Below, piece by piece: positions 7,141 through 14,058 of a stretch of 62,669 nucleotides of DNA. Each line of letters begins with the position of its first letter. Position 1 is the first letter of the stretch. The notes under the pieces are model-generated. The model searched no databases. It saw only the letters and a list, made by a program, of their open reading frames with translations, and was not told the DNA's origin. The stretch is from the NCBI GenBank assembly GCA_018262095.1, contig JAGTRW010000024.1, positions 1-62,669 of the forward strand, written 5' to 3'. Origin of the DNA: Pseudomonadota bacterium (GTDB lineage Bacteria; Pseudomonadota; Gammaproteobacteria; Burkholderiales; Rhodocyclaceae). A program made the position numbers and the translations under genes.

Positions 7141-7731
7141 TCACCATTTGACCAACGCCTTTTGGAGTCGCGAACAGAATGCCTGAACCTCTTTGGCTGC
7201 AAGGTTTTCGGCTTTATATAGCGACAACATCTCAAACCGGCAGGTAGGCGCACAGACGCCAAAGAGCGCCGTGCTTAATATCCGCTTCAGCGGTTGCCGC
7301 ATGACGAAGCGATCTACCCACCACGGCGAACCCAGCGACGTCACGGCGAGCGCTCTTCGAAGATTGTAAAGGCGAGGCTTGATAGGGCCAAGATCGCTCG
7401 CGTGATCATAGGCGATGCCAGGCGCCCAAACTCGATCAAACCAACCTTTGAGGATGGCAGGGAAACCGAACCACCAAGTGGGAAAGACAAGAATGAGCGC
7501 TTCAGCAGCAAGCAAACGCTCAATCTGTGGTTGGACAGCGGCTGCGTCAAAAGAAGCGTGGTAGTAGCTTTGACGTTCAGCGATCGTGAGCGGTGGCGAA
7601 AAGCCGGACTCGTACAGGTCTTCAATTTGCACCTCATGCCCCGCTTCGGTCAATGCGGCAATGGCAGCGCTAGCCATTGCGTGGCACAAGCTGTTCGAGT
7701 CTGGATGGGCAATAACGACAAGGCATTTCAT
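7141..7731 (-). CDS. Flavodoxin-2-fold NAD(P)H:quinone oxidoreductase-like protein (cassette gene)
   Basis: A 196-residue protein beginning MKCLVVIAHPDSNSLCHAMA, typical of the NAD(P)H dehydrogenase (quinone)/MdaB-like Flavodoxin_2 family. The FMN/FAD-binding loop LILVFPTWWFGFPAILKGWF is well conserved, with RVWAPGIAYDH after it. Family members reduce quinones by two electrons in the cytoplasm; the exact substrate is unknown. Length is usual. It lies between attC 11 (good) and attC 12 (decayed). About 40 bases separate its start from attC 11, with no obvious strong ribosome site. Confidence 0.85.
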   Translation of the reverse strand: MKCLVVIAHPDSNSLCHAMASAAIAALTEAGHEVQIEDLYESGFSPPLTIAERQSYYHASFDAAAVQPQIERLLAAEALILVFPTWWFGFPAILKGWFDRVWAPGIAYDHASDLGPIKPRLYNLRRALAVTSLGSPWWVDRFVMRQPLKRILSTALFGVCAPTCRFEMLSLYKAENLAAKEVQAFCSRLQKALVKW

Positions 7732-7769
7732 GAAAAGGCAATCTGACCAGGAGGCTTGGCACTCAGGCG

Positions 7770-7839
7770 GGCTAACGTGTCAGCCCAGGGGCGCGAAGCC
7801 GGCTTGCCGGCGAAGCGTCTCTCTGGAGTGGGGTTAGAA
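7770..7839 (-). other. attC site 11
   Basis: R'' is TTCTAAC (complement of 7833-7839) and R' is GTTAGCC (complement of 7770-7776), both consensus. The interior palindrome GAAGCCGGCTTGCCGGC differs from the majority sequence of the array. It closes the ankyrin-lipoprotein cassette. Confidence 0.88.
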
Positions 7840-7842
7840 CTC

Positions 7843-8562
7843 TCATTTCTTACCGGGCTGCTGCTGTTTTTCAATCAGAGCGCGTGCCAACGTCTCGGCA
7901 CCTTCGGTCAATACGGTCTCCAGCAAATCGCCGCTTTCCTGAACTCGATTGCGTGTTACATCAGACTGTGTCTTGCAGTTGTCCATCCAGAACTGCTTGG
8001 CTTGCGCCAAGTCGGCTTTTGCCCCAGCTTCCTCAAGCGCTCTGCGAGTTTTCTTGTACGGATTATCAGGCTGTAAGTAGTAAATTTGAGTGACCAGCAA
8101 AGGAACGAGCGTAAACGGAGCATCAAACACCTTGGGGTTGCATGCCCATAGCGTCTGTCTGAATGCCAGGTTTGACGATAGCCACGCGGACATCCCCGTT
8201 TTATTTGTTTCGTCTATAGCACCCCTAACGGCGTCCGACTTGAGTAACTCGTTGACCACTTCGGAGTACCCCATGAATGCGGCTGCAATTAGCGGTGTTT
8301 GGCCTGTTTCGTTCTTCTCTACGAGATTGAGCGGATCAAAGCCCCCGCGTATGTACTCGCGAATTTCTGCTGCTGCCTTTTGTTCGGCATCGACAAATCG
8401 CTCCAACTTGGGATTTGTTTCACCGATGGCATACATGCGCTGGCGCAGGTCGCCAACAATCTGATGCGGTTTCCTGGGGGTGTCCGCCCCAGAGGCAAGA
8501 CCGCAATTCGTTAGCAAAAAGACACTGAGAGCGATGGGAATGATGCGAAAGAGAATTGGCAT
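7843..8562 (-). CDS. Ankyrin-repeat lipoprotein (cassette gene)
   Basis: A 239-residue predicted lipoprotein: an N-terminal hydrophobic segment ends in the lipobox LLTNC near residue 20. Residues about 75-130 contain an ankyrin-type repeat, GQTPLIAAAFMGYSEVVNELL, followed by a second degenerate one (NKTGMSAWLSSNLAF). The remainder is helical and charged. Ankyrin repeats suggest protein binding in the envelope; no enzyme motif is seen. The gene fills its cassette tightly, ending four bases from attC 11 and starting six bases from attC 10. Confidence 0.8.
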   Translation of the reverse strand: MPILFRIIPIALSVFLLTNCGLASGADTPRKPHQIVGDLRQRMYAIGETNPKLERFVDAEQKAAAEIREYIRGGFDPLNLVEKNETGQTPLIAAAFMGYSEVVNELLKSDAVRGAIDETNKTGMSAWLSSNLAFRQTLWACNPKVFDAPFTLVPLLVTQIYYLQPDNPYKKTRRALEEAGAKADLAQAKQFWMDNCKTQSDVTRNRVQESGDLLETVLTEGAETLARALIEKQQQPGKK

Positions 8563-8567
8563 AAGAG

Positions 8568-8655
8568 TCCTAACGCTTTAATTCACCGGCGCTGCGCGAC
8601 TTCATCGCGCAGTGTCCAGCGACTGAAAGGAGCGAGGTTGAGCCTCGGGTTAGCC
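8568..8655 (-). other. attC site 10
   Basis: R'' is GGCTAAC (complement of 8649-8655) and R' is GTTAGGA (complement of 8568-8574). The interior contains GCTGCGCGACTTCATCGCGC and a long arm AGCGACTGAAAGGAGCGAGG shared with attC 4. It closes the LysE cassette. Confidence 0.9.
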
Positions 8656-8658
8656 GTT

Positions 8659-9300
8659 TCATGCGCGATGCTCGGTGAGTGCCAAGCGGATTCCAAGCGA
8701 GATAAAGATGGCGCCCAAAGTACGATCTAGCCAGACCGATGCCCTTGGATTGCACCGGAAGAAATTGCTTGACCGTGCGGCAGCCAAAACAAAGAGCGAT
8801 TCGATAATGATGGCCACCAAGATGACAAGCAGCCCAAGAACAACCAACTGTAGAGATGAATTGCCATGGTCTTGGCGGACAAATTGCGGAAGAAATGCCA
8901 TGAAGAAAATTGCCGCCTTCGGATTCAATACGTCGACCAGAACGCCTTGGCGAAAGGCTTGCCATGGCGTGACCGTGACAGTCTCTTTTTGTGCGGGGAG
9001 TTCGAGCGTGCTGCCTTGTGACTTGAGCGCCTGAACGCCGAGATAAAGCAAATACGCCGCGCCAACATATTTGACGACGCTGAATGCGGTGGCTGAAGCA
9101 GCCAATATGGCCGAGAGGCCAAATGCAGCGGCGAGGACATGCACAATTGCGCCAGAGCAAACACCTGCGGCAGACGCCAAACCGACCTTCGAACCCTGTG
9201 CGATTGTTCGGGAAAGAATGTAGATCAGGTCCGGACCGGGGGATACATTCAGTGCGACGGCGGCAGTGAAAAAGACAAGCCAGTAGTTCAGGTCAGTCAT
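8659..9300 (-). CDS. LysE/RhtB-family exporter (cassette gene)
   Basis: A 213-residue inner-membrane protein with about six membrane segments. The family landmarks are the N-terminal VSPGPDLIYILSRTIAQG, GAAYLLYLGVQAL, and the central LNPKAAIFFMAFLPQF. Family members export amino acids or related small molecules; the substrate cannot be predicted. The ATG at 9300 (MTDLNYWLVFF) is preferred over one 12 bases upstream. It lies between attC 9 and attC 10. A second, unrelated LysE-family gene occurs at 61905-62546 outside the integron. Confidence 0.88.
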   Translation of the reverse strand: MTDLNYWLVFFTAAVALNVSPGPDLIYILSRTIAQGSKVGLASAAGVCSGAIVHVLAAAFGLSAILAASATAFSVVKYVGAAYLLYLGVQALKSQGSTLELPAQKETVTVTPWQAFRQGVLVDVLNPKAAIFFMAFLPQFVRQDHGNSSLQLVVLGLLVILVAIIIESLFVLAAARSSNFFRCNPRASVWLDRTLGAIFISLGIRLALTEHRA

Positions 9301-9315
9301 AAATGGCTCCAAAAG

Positions 9316-9384
9316 GGTTAACGTTTGAATTCACCGGCCTGCGCGGCTTTATCGCGCGGCGTCCGGAGGAACGATGGGTTGGGC
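9316..9384 (-). other. attC site 9
   Basis: R'' is GCCCAAC (complement of 9378-9384) and R' is GTTAACC (complement of 9316-9322). The interior TTTGAATTCACCGG and GCGCGGCTTTATCGCGCGGC is the majority pattern of the array. It closes the cassette with the GyrI-like gene. Confidence 0.9.
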
Positions 9385-9411
9385 AGCGCATATGTAGGCG
9401 GACTTGAAACG

Positions 9412-9876
9412 TCACTTTAACGGCAAGTAGACATCGGTAATCATTTCCTCTCCTCTCACATTTGGTCCTATGTTGACGTAGTGAAAGAAGATTGGGAAAT
9501 CACTGGGTGATTCGCCACTTTGAGGTAACCATGTTTCGTACAGATAGGCAGCGGCCTTGTTGTTTGAACGCGAGCCGACGTCTTTTGCGAGAGCGCAACG
9601 AAGCTCGGGAATTACCATGTTCCGAATGCCGTAAGGATTGGAACCAACTTCTTCGTCAAAGGAAAGACAGAAGTCGACACGGTGGTTGGAAGGTGGCTTG
9701 ATATGTGGATTTGTGTAGTGGATGCCGTAGCTTCGGTACTTCGATTGATCTAGCAGTCTGTTTTCGAGCTTCCAGGCGACTAACTTTTTCACCGTTTCGT
9801 ATTCAAGCGCTGGCGACCCGAGGTGCGCAACGGCAACAACCTTTGTTTCGGGGAACGCGACAATTTTGACTTCCAT
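9412..9876 (-). CDS. GyrI-like / AraC-effector-binding domain protein (cassette gene)
   Basis: A 154-residue stand-alone small-molecule-binding domain of the GyrI/SOUL-like type. The features are an N-terminal MEVKIVAFPETKVVAVAHLG (the family's P-x-x-x-V-A/H-x-x-H-x-G), a middle RSYGIHYTNPH, DFCLSFDEEV, and a C-terminal acidic YETWLPQSGE...PIFFHYVN. Such domains bind hydrophobic or cationic ligands, or DNA gyrase. The ATG at 9876 is chosen because AGGAAC lies upstream and a family-like N-terminus results. It is bounded by attC 8 and attC 9. Confidence 0.8.
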   Translation of the reverse strand: MEVKIVAFPETKVVAVAHLGSPALEYETVKKLVAWKLENRLLDQSKYRSYGIHYTNPHIKPPSNHRVDFCLSFDEEVGSNPYGIRNMVIPELRCALAKDVGSRSNNKAAAYLYETWLPQSGESPSDFPIFFHYVNIGPNVRGEEMITDVYLPLK

Positions 9877-9894
9877 GAACGTTCCTATTGTGAT

Positions 9895-9964
9895 ACCCAA
9901 CGTCTGAATTCAGGGACGCGACGCAGCTTTATCGCGGCGCGTCCCTTGGAATGATGGGTTAGGT
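9895..9964 (-). other. attC site 8
   Basis: R'' is ACCTAAC (complement of 9958-9964) and R' is GTTGGGT (complement of 9895-9901). The interior has GGGACGCGACGCAGC and TTTATCGCGGCGCGTCCC, an almost perfect long stem nearly identical to attC 7. It closes the cassette of the 145-aa exported protein. Confidence 0.9.
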
Positions 9965-9985
9965 ATTTTGGCAACGGAGTAGCTG

Positions 9986-10423
9986 CTATTCGCATTCTGC
10001 TTTCTCGAAGATTCGATTCTTTTCAAAAAGACGTTGCTGCTGTTTCTCTACACGAGCGCGGAAATTTTCCAAAGTCTCTTTTTCCCTCGGGCGCAAATCC
10101 AATAGCCCTTCTAGCCACGTTGCGTAATAGTCTTCAAATTTCTGCAGGCGACACGTTTTAGGAAGCGATGATCTCGCATAGAGGTAAATTGGTGCAGTCG
10201 AGGTTGCCATCGTTGAGATGCAATCTGGCGGTTCCAAATTAGTCAAATTCTTCTCAGCTTCTGTTGAACAAACAACGTAGCGGGAAAAGGACGCAATGCG
10301 AAAGCAGGTAGTAGGTACGATCTGCGACGGATCGCCGCATTGAGAGCGAACGTAGTCATCCTCTACTGCGAATGCAATGAGTGGCACAAAAAGTATAAAG
10401 AATGCAGCGACAATTTTGCGCAT
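9986..10423 (-). CDS. Exported hypothetical protein, 145 aa (cassette gene)
   Basis: The signal peptide MRKIVAAFFILFVPLIAFA is followed by a 126-residue mature protein with six cysteines (for example VRSQCGDPSQ, PTTCFRIA, VVCSTEAE, PPDCISTM, KTCRLQKF, EKAECE). This suggests disulfide bonds in the periplasm. The C-terminal third is charged and helical (REKETLENFRARVEKQQQRL). No family was recognised. The codon usage looks less G+C-biased than in the flanking chromosome. It is flanked by attC 7 and attC 8. Confidence 0.75.
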   Translation of the reverse strand: MRKIVAAFFILFVPLIAFAVEDDYVRSQCGDPSQIVPTTCFRIASFSRYVVCSTEAEKNLTNLEPPDCISTMATSTAPIYLYARSSLPKTCRLQKFEDYYATWLEGLLDLRPREKETLENFRARVEKQQQRLFEKNRIFEKAECE

Positions 10424-10429
10424 GGAAAT

Positions 10430-10499
10430 ACCTAACGTTTGAATTCAGGGGCGCGACGCGGCTTTATCGCGGCGCGTCCCTTGGAATGATAGGTTAGGC
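10430..10499 (-). other. attC site 7
   Basis: R'' is GCCTAAC (complement of 10493-10499) and R' is GTTAGGT (complement of 10430-10436). The interior is almost identical to attC 8, with GGCGCGACGCGGC and TTTATCGCGGCGCGTCCC. It closes the lipoprotein cassette at 10554-11063. Confidence 0.92.
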
Positions 10500-10553
10500 G
10501 TAGGTGACAAAAGCCCATTTTTTATCAGAATATCTTCGACGTGCAATCCTTAG

Positions 10554-11063
10554 CTATCGTGACGCACTTATTACAACCCGGCTCCCAACATCTAGACTTA
10601 GCTCAATGAGGTATCCTCCATTGATAACGATTGGGTCAAACGTTCTTATAACCGCCTGGTCTTTGACAGTATAGCCGTTTCTTACTTTACCAATATATAC
10701 CTGAGCATACTTGTAATTTGACGCGATATCGCACCGCACCAAATCTTCCACAGACTCTATGGGGCTACCTGTGTTGGCCGCCTGCGCTTGATTGGCGATC
10801 TCGCACTTAAACAGCCGATAGGTCTGTTTCGCACCGTTCTCGGTAGTCACTATTGCTGTTCCATTCTTGTCGGCAAGAGTCAAGGCCATATTAGAATACT
10901 TAGAATAGTTTCGCCTCGAATCAACCACGCGATAGTTTCCGCTTAGACGCGAAAACATCTCATGACGCTCATCACTGGTTTGCACGCGTAATGGATCAGT
11001 AGAAGCACACCCGCTTAAAATAGCTAGCGCCAAAATTCCGAATATTTTCGTCTTAAAGTTCAT
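10554..11063 (-). CDS. Lipoprotein of unknown function (cassette gene)
   Basis: A 169-residue predicted lipoprotein with lipobox ILSGC at about residue 19. The mature part has a beta-rich look (NYRVVDSRRNYSKYSNMALTL, TAIVTTENGAKQTYRLFKC) and two further cysteines. No family was recognised. It has an unusually long 5' leader for a cassette gene, about 75 bases between attC 6 and the ATG. That leader contains AAGGA just before the start and a possible promoter (TTGTTA, 17 bases, TTATTT on the minus strand), so it may carry its own promoter. This region is visibly A+T-rich. Confidence 0.75.
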   Translation of the reverse strand: MNFKTKIFGILALAILSGCASTDPLRVQTSDERHEMFSRLSGNYRVVDSRRNYSKYSNMALTLADKNGTAIVTTENGAKQTYRLFKCEIANQAQAANTGSPIESVEDLVRCDIASNYKYAQVYIGKVRNGYTVKDQAVIRTFDPIVINGGYLIELSLDVGSRVVISASR

Positions 11064-11139
11064 TCCTTATCTTCCTCTATTCGTTGCGAATCAATCATGA
11101 TGCGTAAAATAAACACACAAGCCCTAAGATAACAATGCA

Positions 11140-11202
11140 GCCTAGCGTTGGAGGTAACCGGACTGCCGGTTGCGGCAGGTCCGGTTGACCGAAGGGTTAG
11201 GT
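11140..11202 (-). other. attC site 6 (R' box mutated)
   Basis: R'' is ACCTAAC (complement of 11196-11202). R' reads GCTAGGC (complement of 11140-11146), one base from GTTAGGC at the crossover. The interior is a short distinct palindrome, ACCGGACTGCCGGTTGCGGC and AGGTCCGGT. It closes the 88-residue cassette gene. Confidence 0.82.
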
Positions 11203-11218
11203 GTGGATGGCGTTGTGC

Positions 11219-11485
11219 TCACCGAAACACCATTTTCTTTACTACAGCGAGAACATCATTTAACTGAGATGAGATTTCTGACTGTAAAGAGCCTCCGCAC
11301 AATTGTATTGCGTGGGAGATAGAGTCTATTAACAGTGCCCAACCATCGGTAAGACCGTTGATGGAAGACAAACCTTCTGTGAGTAATTGGGCAGCCGCGA
11401 CCTGGTCTTGACTCTGTAATTGAGTGGCCAGATCACGAATGTGTTGGAACAGGTCTTCGTTGGACGAATAGGCTCGCACGGGCAT
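11219..11485 (-). CDS. Small hypothetical protein, 88 aa (cassette gene)
   Basis: An 88-residue soluble protein, apparently all-helical: MPVRAYSSNEDLFQHIRDLA, then QSQDQVAAAQLLTEGLS, and a C-terminal LNDVLAVVKKMVF. There is no signal peptide or known motif. The start lies four bases inside the cassette and the stop 17 bases before attC 6, so the ORF fills the cassette, which supports it being real. Function is unknown. Confidence 0.7.
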   Translation of the reverse strand: MPVRAYSSNEDLFQHIRDLATQLQSQDQVAAAQLLTEGLSSINGLTDGWALLIDSISHAIQLCGGSLQSEISSQLNDVLAVVKKMVFR

Positions 11486-11488
11486 AAC

Positions 11489-11558
11489 ACCTAACGTCTG
11501 AATTCACCGGCGATGCGCGGCTTTATCGCGCAGCGTCCGGTGGAATGATTAGTTAGAA
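11489..11558 (-). other. attC site 5
   Basis: R'' is TTCTAAC (complement of 11552-11558) and R' is GTTAGGT (complement of 11489-11495). The interior GATGCGCGGCTTTATCGCGC and CGTCCGGTGGAATGATTAG is the majority type. It closes the cassette of the 179-residue membrane protein. Confidence 0.92.
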
Positions 11559-11599
11559 CTTTAACGGAGAGTGGCGTACACAAACGATCATCCATTTGC

Positions 11600-12139
11600 T
11601 TATACCGCCCGAAAAATACTGATGGCTGGAGCAGCTATTGCAAGCACAAACGGGAGAACGTGGTCGGTTGCCTTTGGTGTGTGCATTGCAACGCAATACA
11701 GCGACCTCCCGGACCATAACAGCGTTCTCATGAAAGGCAATGGGCTGTTTCTTATTTCTCTCAAATCACCGTGGGCTGGATCATATTCTTTGACGGAGTA
11801 GCGCCACCATAATCCCTGCCGTGAAAACTCAATACTTCCCGAAAGAATCGTTTTGTTGAGCGCTCTGAGAACATACGCTCTTGCCCAGCCTTCAAAGCGC
11901 GACTTAATGCTGGAAGTGATGCCTAGATCGCTCTCGACTCTTAGGTACTGGTAATACCTGAGCAAGAAATAGCCCCACATGACCCACGCAAAGTAGACAA
12001 CGACTCGGGCATCACCGACCAGCAGTTCAGTTCCCATAATGCTGATTTTTGTAACGGTGACTTTTGCGAAATCGAAAAGAACGAGTCCACTGCAAATTAT
12101 GATCAGATTGCGACGTTGACGTAGCAGGTCGGGATTCAT
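11600..12139 (-). CDS. Membrane protein of unknown function (cassette gene)
   Basis: A 179-residue protein with three likely membrane segments: LIIICSGLVLFDFAKV (about 12-28), VVVYFAWVMWGYFLLRY (about 46-63), and a C-terminal VLPFVLAIAAPAISIF. Between the second and third is a charged region of about 90 residues with aromatic patches (GLWWRYSVKEYD). No family was recognised. It starts six bases from attC 4 and is closed by attC 5. Function is unknown. Confidence 0.75.
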   Translation of the reverse strand: MNPDLLRQRRNLIIICSGLVLFDFAKVTVTKISIMGTELLVGDARVVVYFAWVMWGYFLLRYYQYLRVESDLGITSSIKSRFEGWARAYVLRALNKTILSGSIEFSRQGLWWRYSVKEYDPAHGDLREIRNSPLPFMRTLLWSGRSLYCVAMHTPKATDHVLPFVLAIAAPAISIFRAV

Positions 12140-12144
12140 TGAAG

Positions 12145-12231
12145 TTCTAACGTAGAGCTAACCGGCGCTGCGCGGCTTTATCGCGCAGCGTCCAGCGACT
12201 GAAAGGAGCGAGGTTGAGCGCCGGGTTAGCC
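12145..12231 (-). other. attC site 4
   Basis: R'' is GGCTAAC (complement of 12225-12231) and R' is GTTAGAA (complement of 12145-12151). The interior GCTGCGCGGCTTTATCGCGC is the majority palindrome, and the arm AGCGACTGAAAGGAGCGAGG is shared with attC 10. The stop codon of the next cassette gene overlaps R''. Confidence 0.92.
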
Positions 12232-12615
12232 GACAGAAATGTAGTTTGCATCAAGTTCTTTCCACTCTACAAATGACGGAAACACTTGCCCGGCGGAAAA
12301 TGCAGAGAATATCTCGGTGATTTGTTTGATAAGGAACCACTCGTTCTGAGCCAGTGCAATTTGGTTGCCAGTGAAACTGATGATTGTGCCGTCTTGGAAT
12401 GGCACCACCGGTGAGTTTTGCTTTGCGCGAAAATGTTTGCCTTGAAAATTCTTGTACTCGAGCGCGAAGAGCCCTGGTCCGCCACCAACTTGAATATATG
12501 ACCCGTCCGAAGCCGTAATTGACGCAAAGGACGATTTGGTGAGCGACAGAGCGCGACTGATTTGCTTTTCAGTCGGAGAGTGAATTGGTTTACAACCTGA
12601 TCGTTCGAGCTGCAT
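12226..12615 (-). CDS. Hypothetical protein, 129 aa (cassette gene)
   Basis: A 129-residue soluble protein starting MQLERSGCKPIHSPTEKQIS. The middle is beta-rich with ITASDGSYIQVGGGPGLFAL, EYKNFQGKHFRAKQ and DGTIISFTGNQ; the C-terminus is helical (EWFLIKQITEIFSAFS). The pattern recalls small single-domain proteins often found in cassettes and in contact-dependent immunity loci, but no family is claimed. Its TAA lies inside the R'' box of attC 4, a common economy in cassettes. Confidence 0.72.
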   Translation of the reverse strand: MQLERSGCKPIHSPTEKQISRALSLTKSSFASITASDGSYIQVGGGPGLFALEYKNFQGKHFRAKQNSPVVPFQDGTIISFTGNQIALAQNEWFLIKQITEIFSAFSAGQVFPSFVEWKELDANYISVG

Positions 12616-12625
12616 GGCAAATGAC

Positions 12626-12683
12626 GGCTAACGTTTGAGTTCAGCGGCTGCCGAAGGCAGTCCGCTGGAATGATGGGTTAGCC
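12626..12683 (-). other. attC site 3 (58 bp, shortest)
   Basis: R'' is GGCTAAC (complement of 12677-12683) and R' is GTTAGCC (complement of 12626-12632), exact complements of each other. The interior is a short hairpin, CGGCTGCCGAAGGCAGTCCG. The TAA of the upstream-lying cassette gene (12678) overlaps R''. Confidence 0.92.
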
Positions 12684-13049
12684 ATTGAGCCAACCCTTCG
12701 CTGTAAGGCGCTCGACCGCCGCGAAGTAACTTTCGTTTGGAATGGAAGAACTATTTTCCGTAGCCATGACTTCGTGGAGATGCTCTGCCATGACTGACGC
12801 GATGGCGTGAAGCGCATCATGGCGTGACAGTCCTTCCATCTGCAGGCGAGACACAGCGCGCACTATCGTTTCTATATTTTCAGCGATCTGGTTCTCGATA
12901 ATTGCATGAAACACTGCGTGGGCTTTTTCATTCGGCGCCTTTATCCGGGCTGCTTTATGAAATCGATAAGCGAGATCGATACGCACGTGCTCTCCAAGTG
13001 CCAGCCACTCAGATGCATTCGGCTTCTGCTCTGGATCGTAAATCAGCAT
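12678..13049 (-). CDS. Conserved uncharacterised protein, 123 aa (cassette gene)
   Basis: A 123-residue soluble helical protein with a histidine-rich core: KAHAVFHAIIENQIAEN, then GLSRHDALHAIASVMAEHLHEVM. The N-terminal MLIYDPEQKPNASEWLAL and the spacing of the ENQIA and RHDALHAI blocks match a widespread uncharacterised bacterial family I recognise by pattern but cannot name securely. It shows some resemblance to DUF1841 C-termini. The histidine placement would suit metal binding; that is inference. It is bounded by attC 2 and attC 3. Confidence 0.78.
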   Translation of the reverse strand: MLIYDPEQKPNASEWLALGEHVRIDLAYRFHKAARIKAPNEKAHAVFHAIIENQIAENIETIVRAVSRLQMEGLSRHDALHAIASVMAEHLHEVMATENSSSIPNESYFAAVERLTAKGWLNG

Positions 13050-13065
13050 CCTCTCATCCTTGATT

Positions 13066-13155
13066 GGCTAACGTAGAAGTGAGGGGCGCCGCGCGAGGCG
13101 GCGTGAAGAGAAAAACGGCTGCTCCTTCGGCGTCCCCTCGAGTGCCGGGTTAGGC
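13066..13155 (-). other. attC site 2
   Basis: R'' is GCCTAAC (complement of 13149-13155) and R' is GTTAGCC (complement of 13066-13072). The interior is distinct from the majority type: GGGGCGCCGCGCGAGGCGGC on one side and CTTCGGCGTCCCC on the other. It closes the cassette of the 167-residue protein. Confidence 0.9.
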
Positions 13156-13174
13156 GTCGTTCCACGCATCGTTA

Positions 13175-13678
13175 CTATTTCTCGATTTTCTTGAAGTCTA
13201 GCCATGGCAATAATGCATTTTCAAGCGCCGCCATAATCTCGTGCAGATCTCGTTTTGATGTTCTTGTCGACGACCAGGCGCTGTGTTCGTCTTTGTCGTA
13301 TGGCTCAGCCCCAAATTTCCTGTCGAACTGTATGAGGAAAGCCAACGTGTCTTTTAGCTCTGTGAGAGCCTTATAGACAGCGGAGTCCTTACCGAACAAG
13401 AACAAGGATTCGCGATAGGCGCAAATGAAATCTCTTGCGCAGTTATCAATTAAATCTTCAGAGTGGTTTGATAAGTAATAGGACTGGAAATATGTCAGCG
13501 ACTTTTCGTAAACAGAAAACCGCCGGTTGTAGAGGTCTAGACGGAGCTTGTACCGGTTAATTTTGTATTGGAAGTAACCTATGAGTGCGACCGCGGCAGA
13601 TATAAAAATCGGGGCAGAGGCCATAGCCCAGTCGTAGTAGGTTTTTCCGCAACCGATGCTGGTCAGATTTATATCCAT
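13175..13678 (-). CDS. Single-pass membrane protein of unknown function (cassette gene)
   Basis: A 167-residue protein with one membrane segment at about residues 20-36 (ASAPIFISAAVALIGYF), followed by a basic stop-transfer region (KINRYKLRLDLYNRRFSVYEK) and about 110 cytoplasmic, mostly helical residues. The pattern of a short N-terminal anchor then 'LYNRRFSVYE' is common in small bacterial membrane proteins of unknown role. It is the second cassette from attI and is bounded by attC 1 and attC 2. Confidence 0.78.
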   Translation of the reverse strand: MDINLTSIGCGKTYYDWAMASAPIFISAAVALIGYFQYKINRYKLRLDLYNRRFSVYEKSLTYFQSYYLSNHSEDLIDNCARDFICAYRESLFLFGKDSAVYKALTELKDTLAFLIQFDRKFGAEPYDKDEHSAWSSTRTSKRDLHEIMAALENALLPWLDFKKIEK

Positions 13679-13694
13679 GGTAGCGATGTCAGAG

Positions 13695-13784
13695 GCCTAA
13701 CGTTTGAATTAACCGGCCGCCACGAACGGCGGTTGAAGGGAGAACGGTGGCATGTTGGCGGTCCGGTTGAATGATTAGTTAGAG
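13695..13784 (-). other. attC site 1 (closest to attI)
   Basis: R'' is CTCTAAC (complement of 13778-13784) and R' is GTTAGGC (complement of 13695-13701). The left arm TTTGAATTAACCGGCCGCC is the majority type, while the interior ACGAACGGCGGTTGAAGG and ACGGTGGCATGTTGGCGGT differ. It closes the first cassette. Confidence 0.9.
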
Positions 13785-14041
13785 CAACTGGAGGATGGCG
13801 GGTTGATACAGCGACCACCATAGCAGGACGACTGCCGAGCCACGATGCGCGGCGCGTAAAGCACCCGAGAAACCAAGCGAGCGAAGAGCAGATAACGGGA
13901 AAACCAAGCACGGCCAAGCGCGAACGACGGAGCGCCGACCGCAAAGCGCGATGAGGCGAGCGCTTGAGCTGGCGGCGCGCAACTGACACCACTGGCGGTG
14001 GCGCTCAGAAGCGGCGGTGGAATTGGCGTGAAGTTGTGCAT
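13775..14041 (-). CDS. Possible small protein in the first cassette, 88 aa
   Basis: An 88-codon ORF whose ATG lies 18 bases inside the first cassette and whose TAA falls in the R'' box of attC 1, so it fills the cassette. The predicted protein is low in charge and rich in alanine, serine, proline and arginine (MHNFTPIPPPLLSATASG), with no recognised family. That composition is what an out-of-frame reading of G+C-rich DNA also gives, and a 67-codon ORF exists in another frame. The cassette may therefore be non-coding. Confidence 0.4.
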   Translation of the reverse strand: MHNFTPIPPPLLSATASGVSCAPPAQALASSRFAVGAPSFALGRAWFSRYLLFARLVSRVLYAPRIVARQSSCYGGRCINPPSSSCSN

Positions 14042-14058
14042 GGCGAAATAATGAAGAG

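Noticed and set aside
5826-13784. The regularly repeated palindromes as a CRISPR array or as simple terminators
   Set aside because: Spacing equals gene lengths rather than about 30 bases, and each has paired RYYYAAC/GTTRRRY boxes at its ends, which fits attC and not CRISPR; no T-runs follow, so they are not standard terminators.
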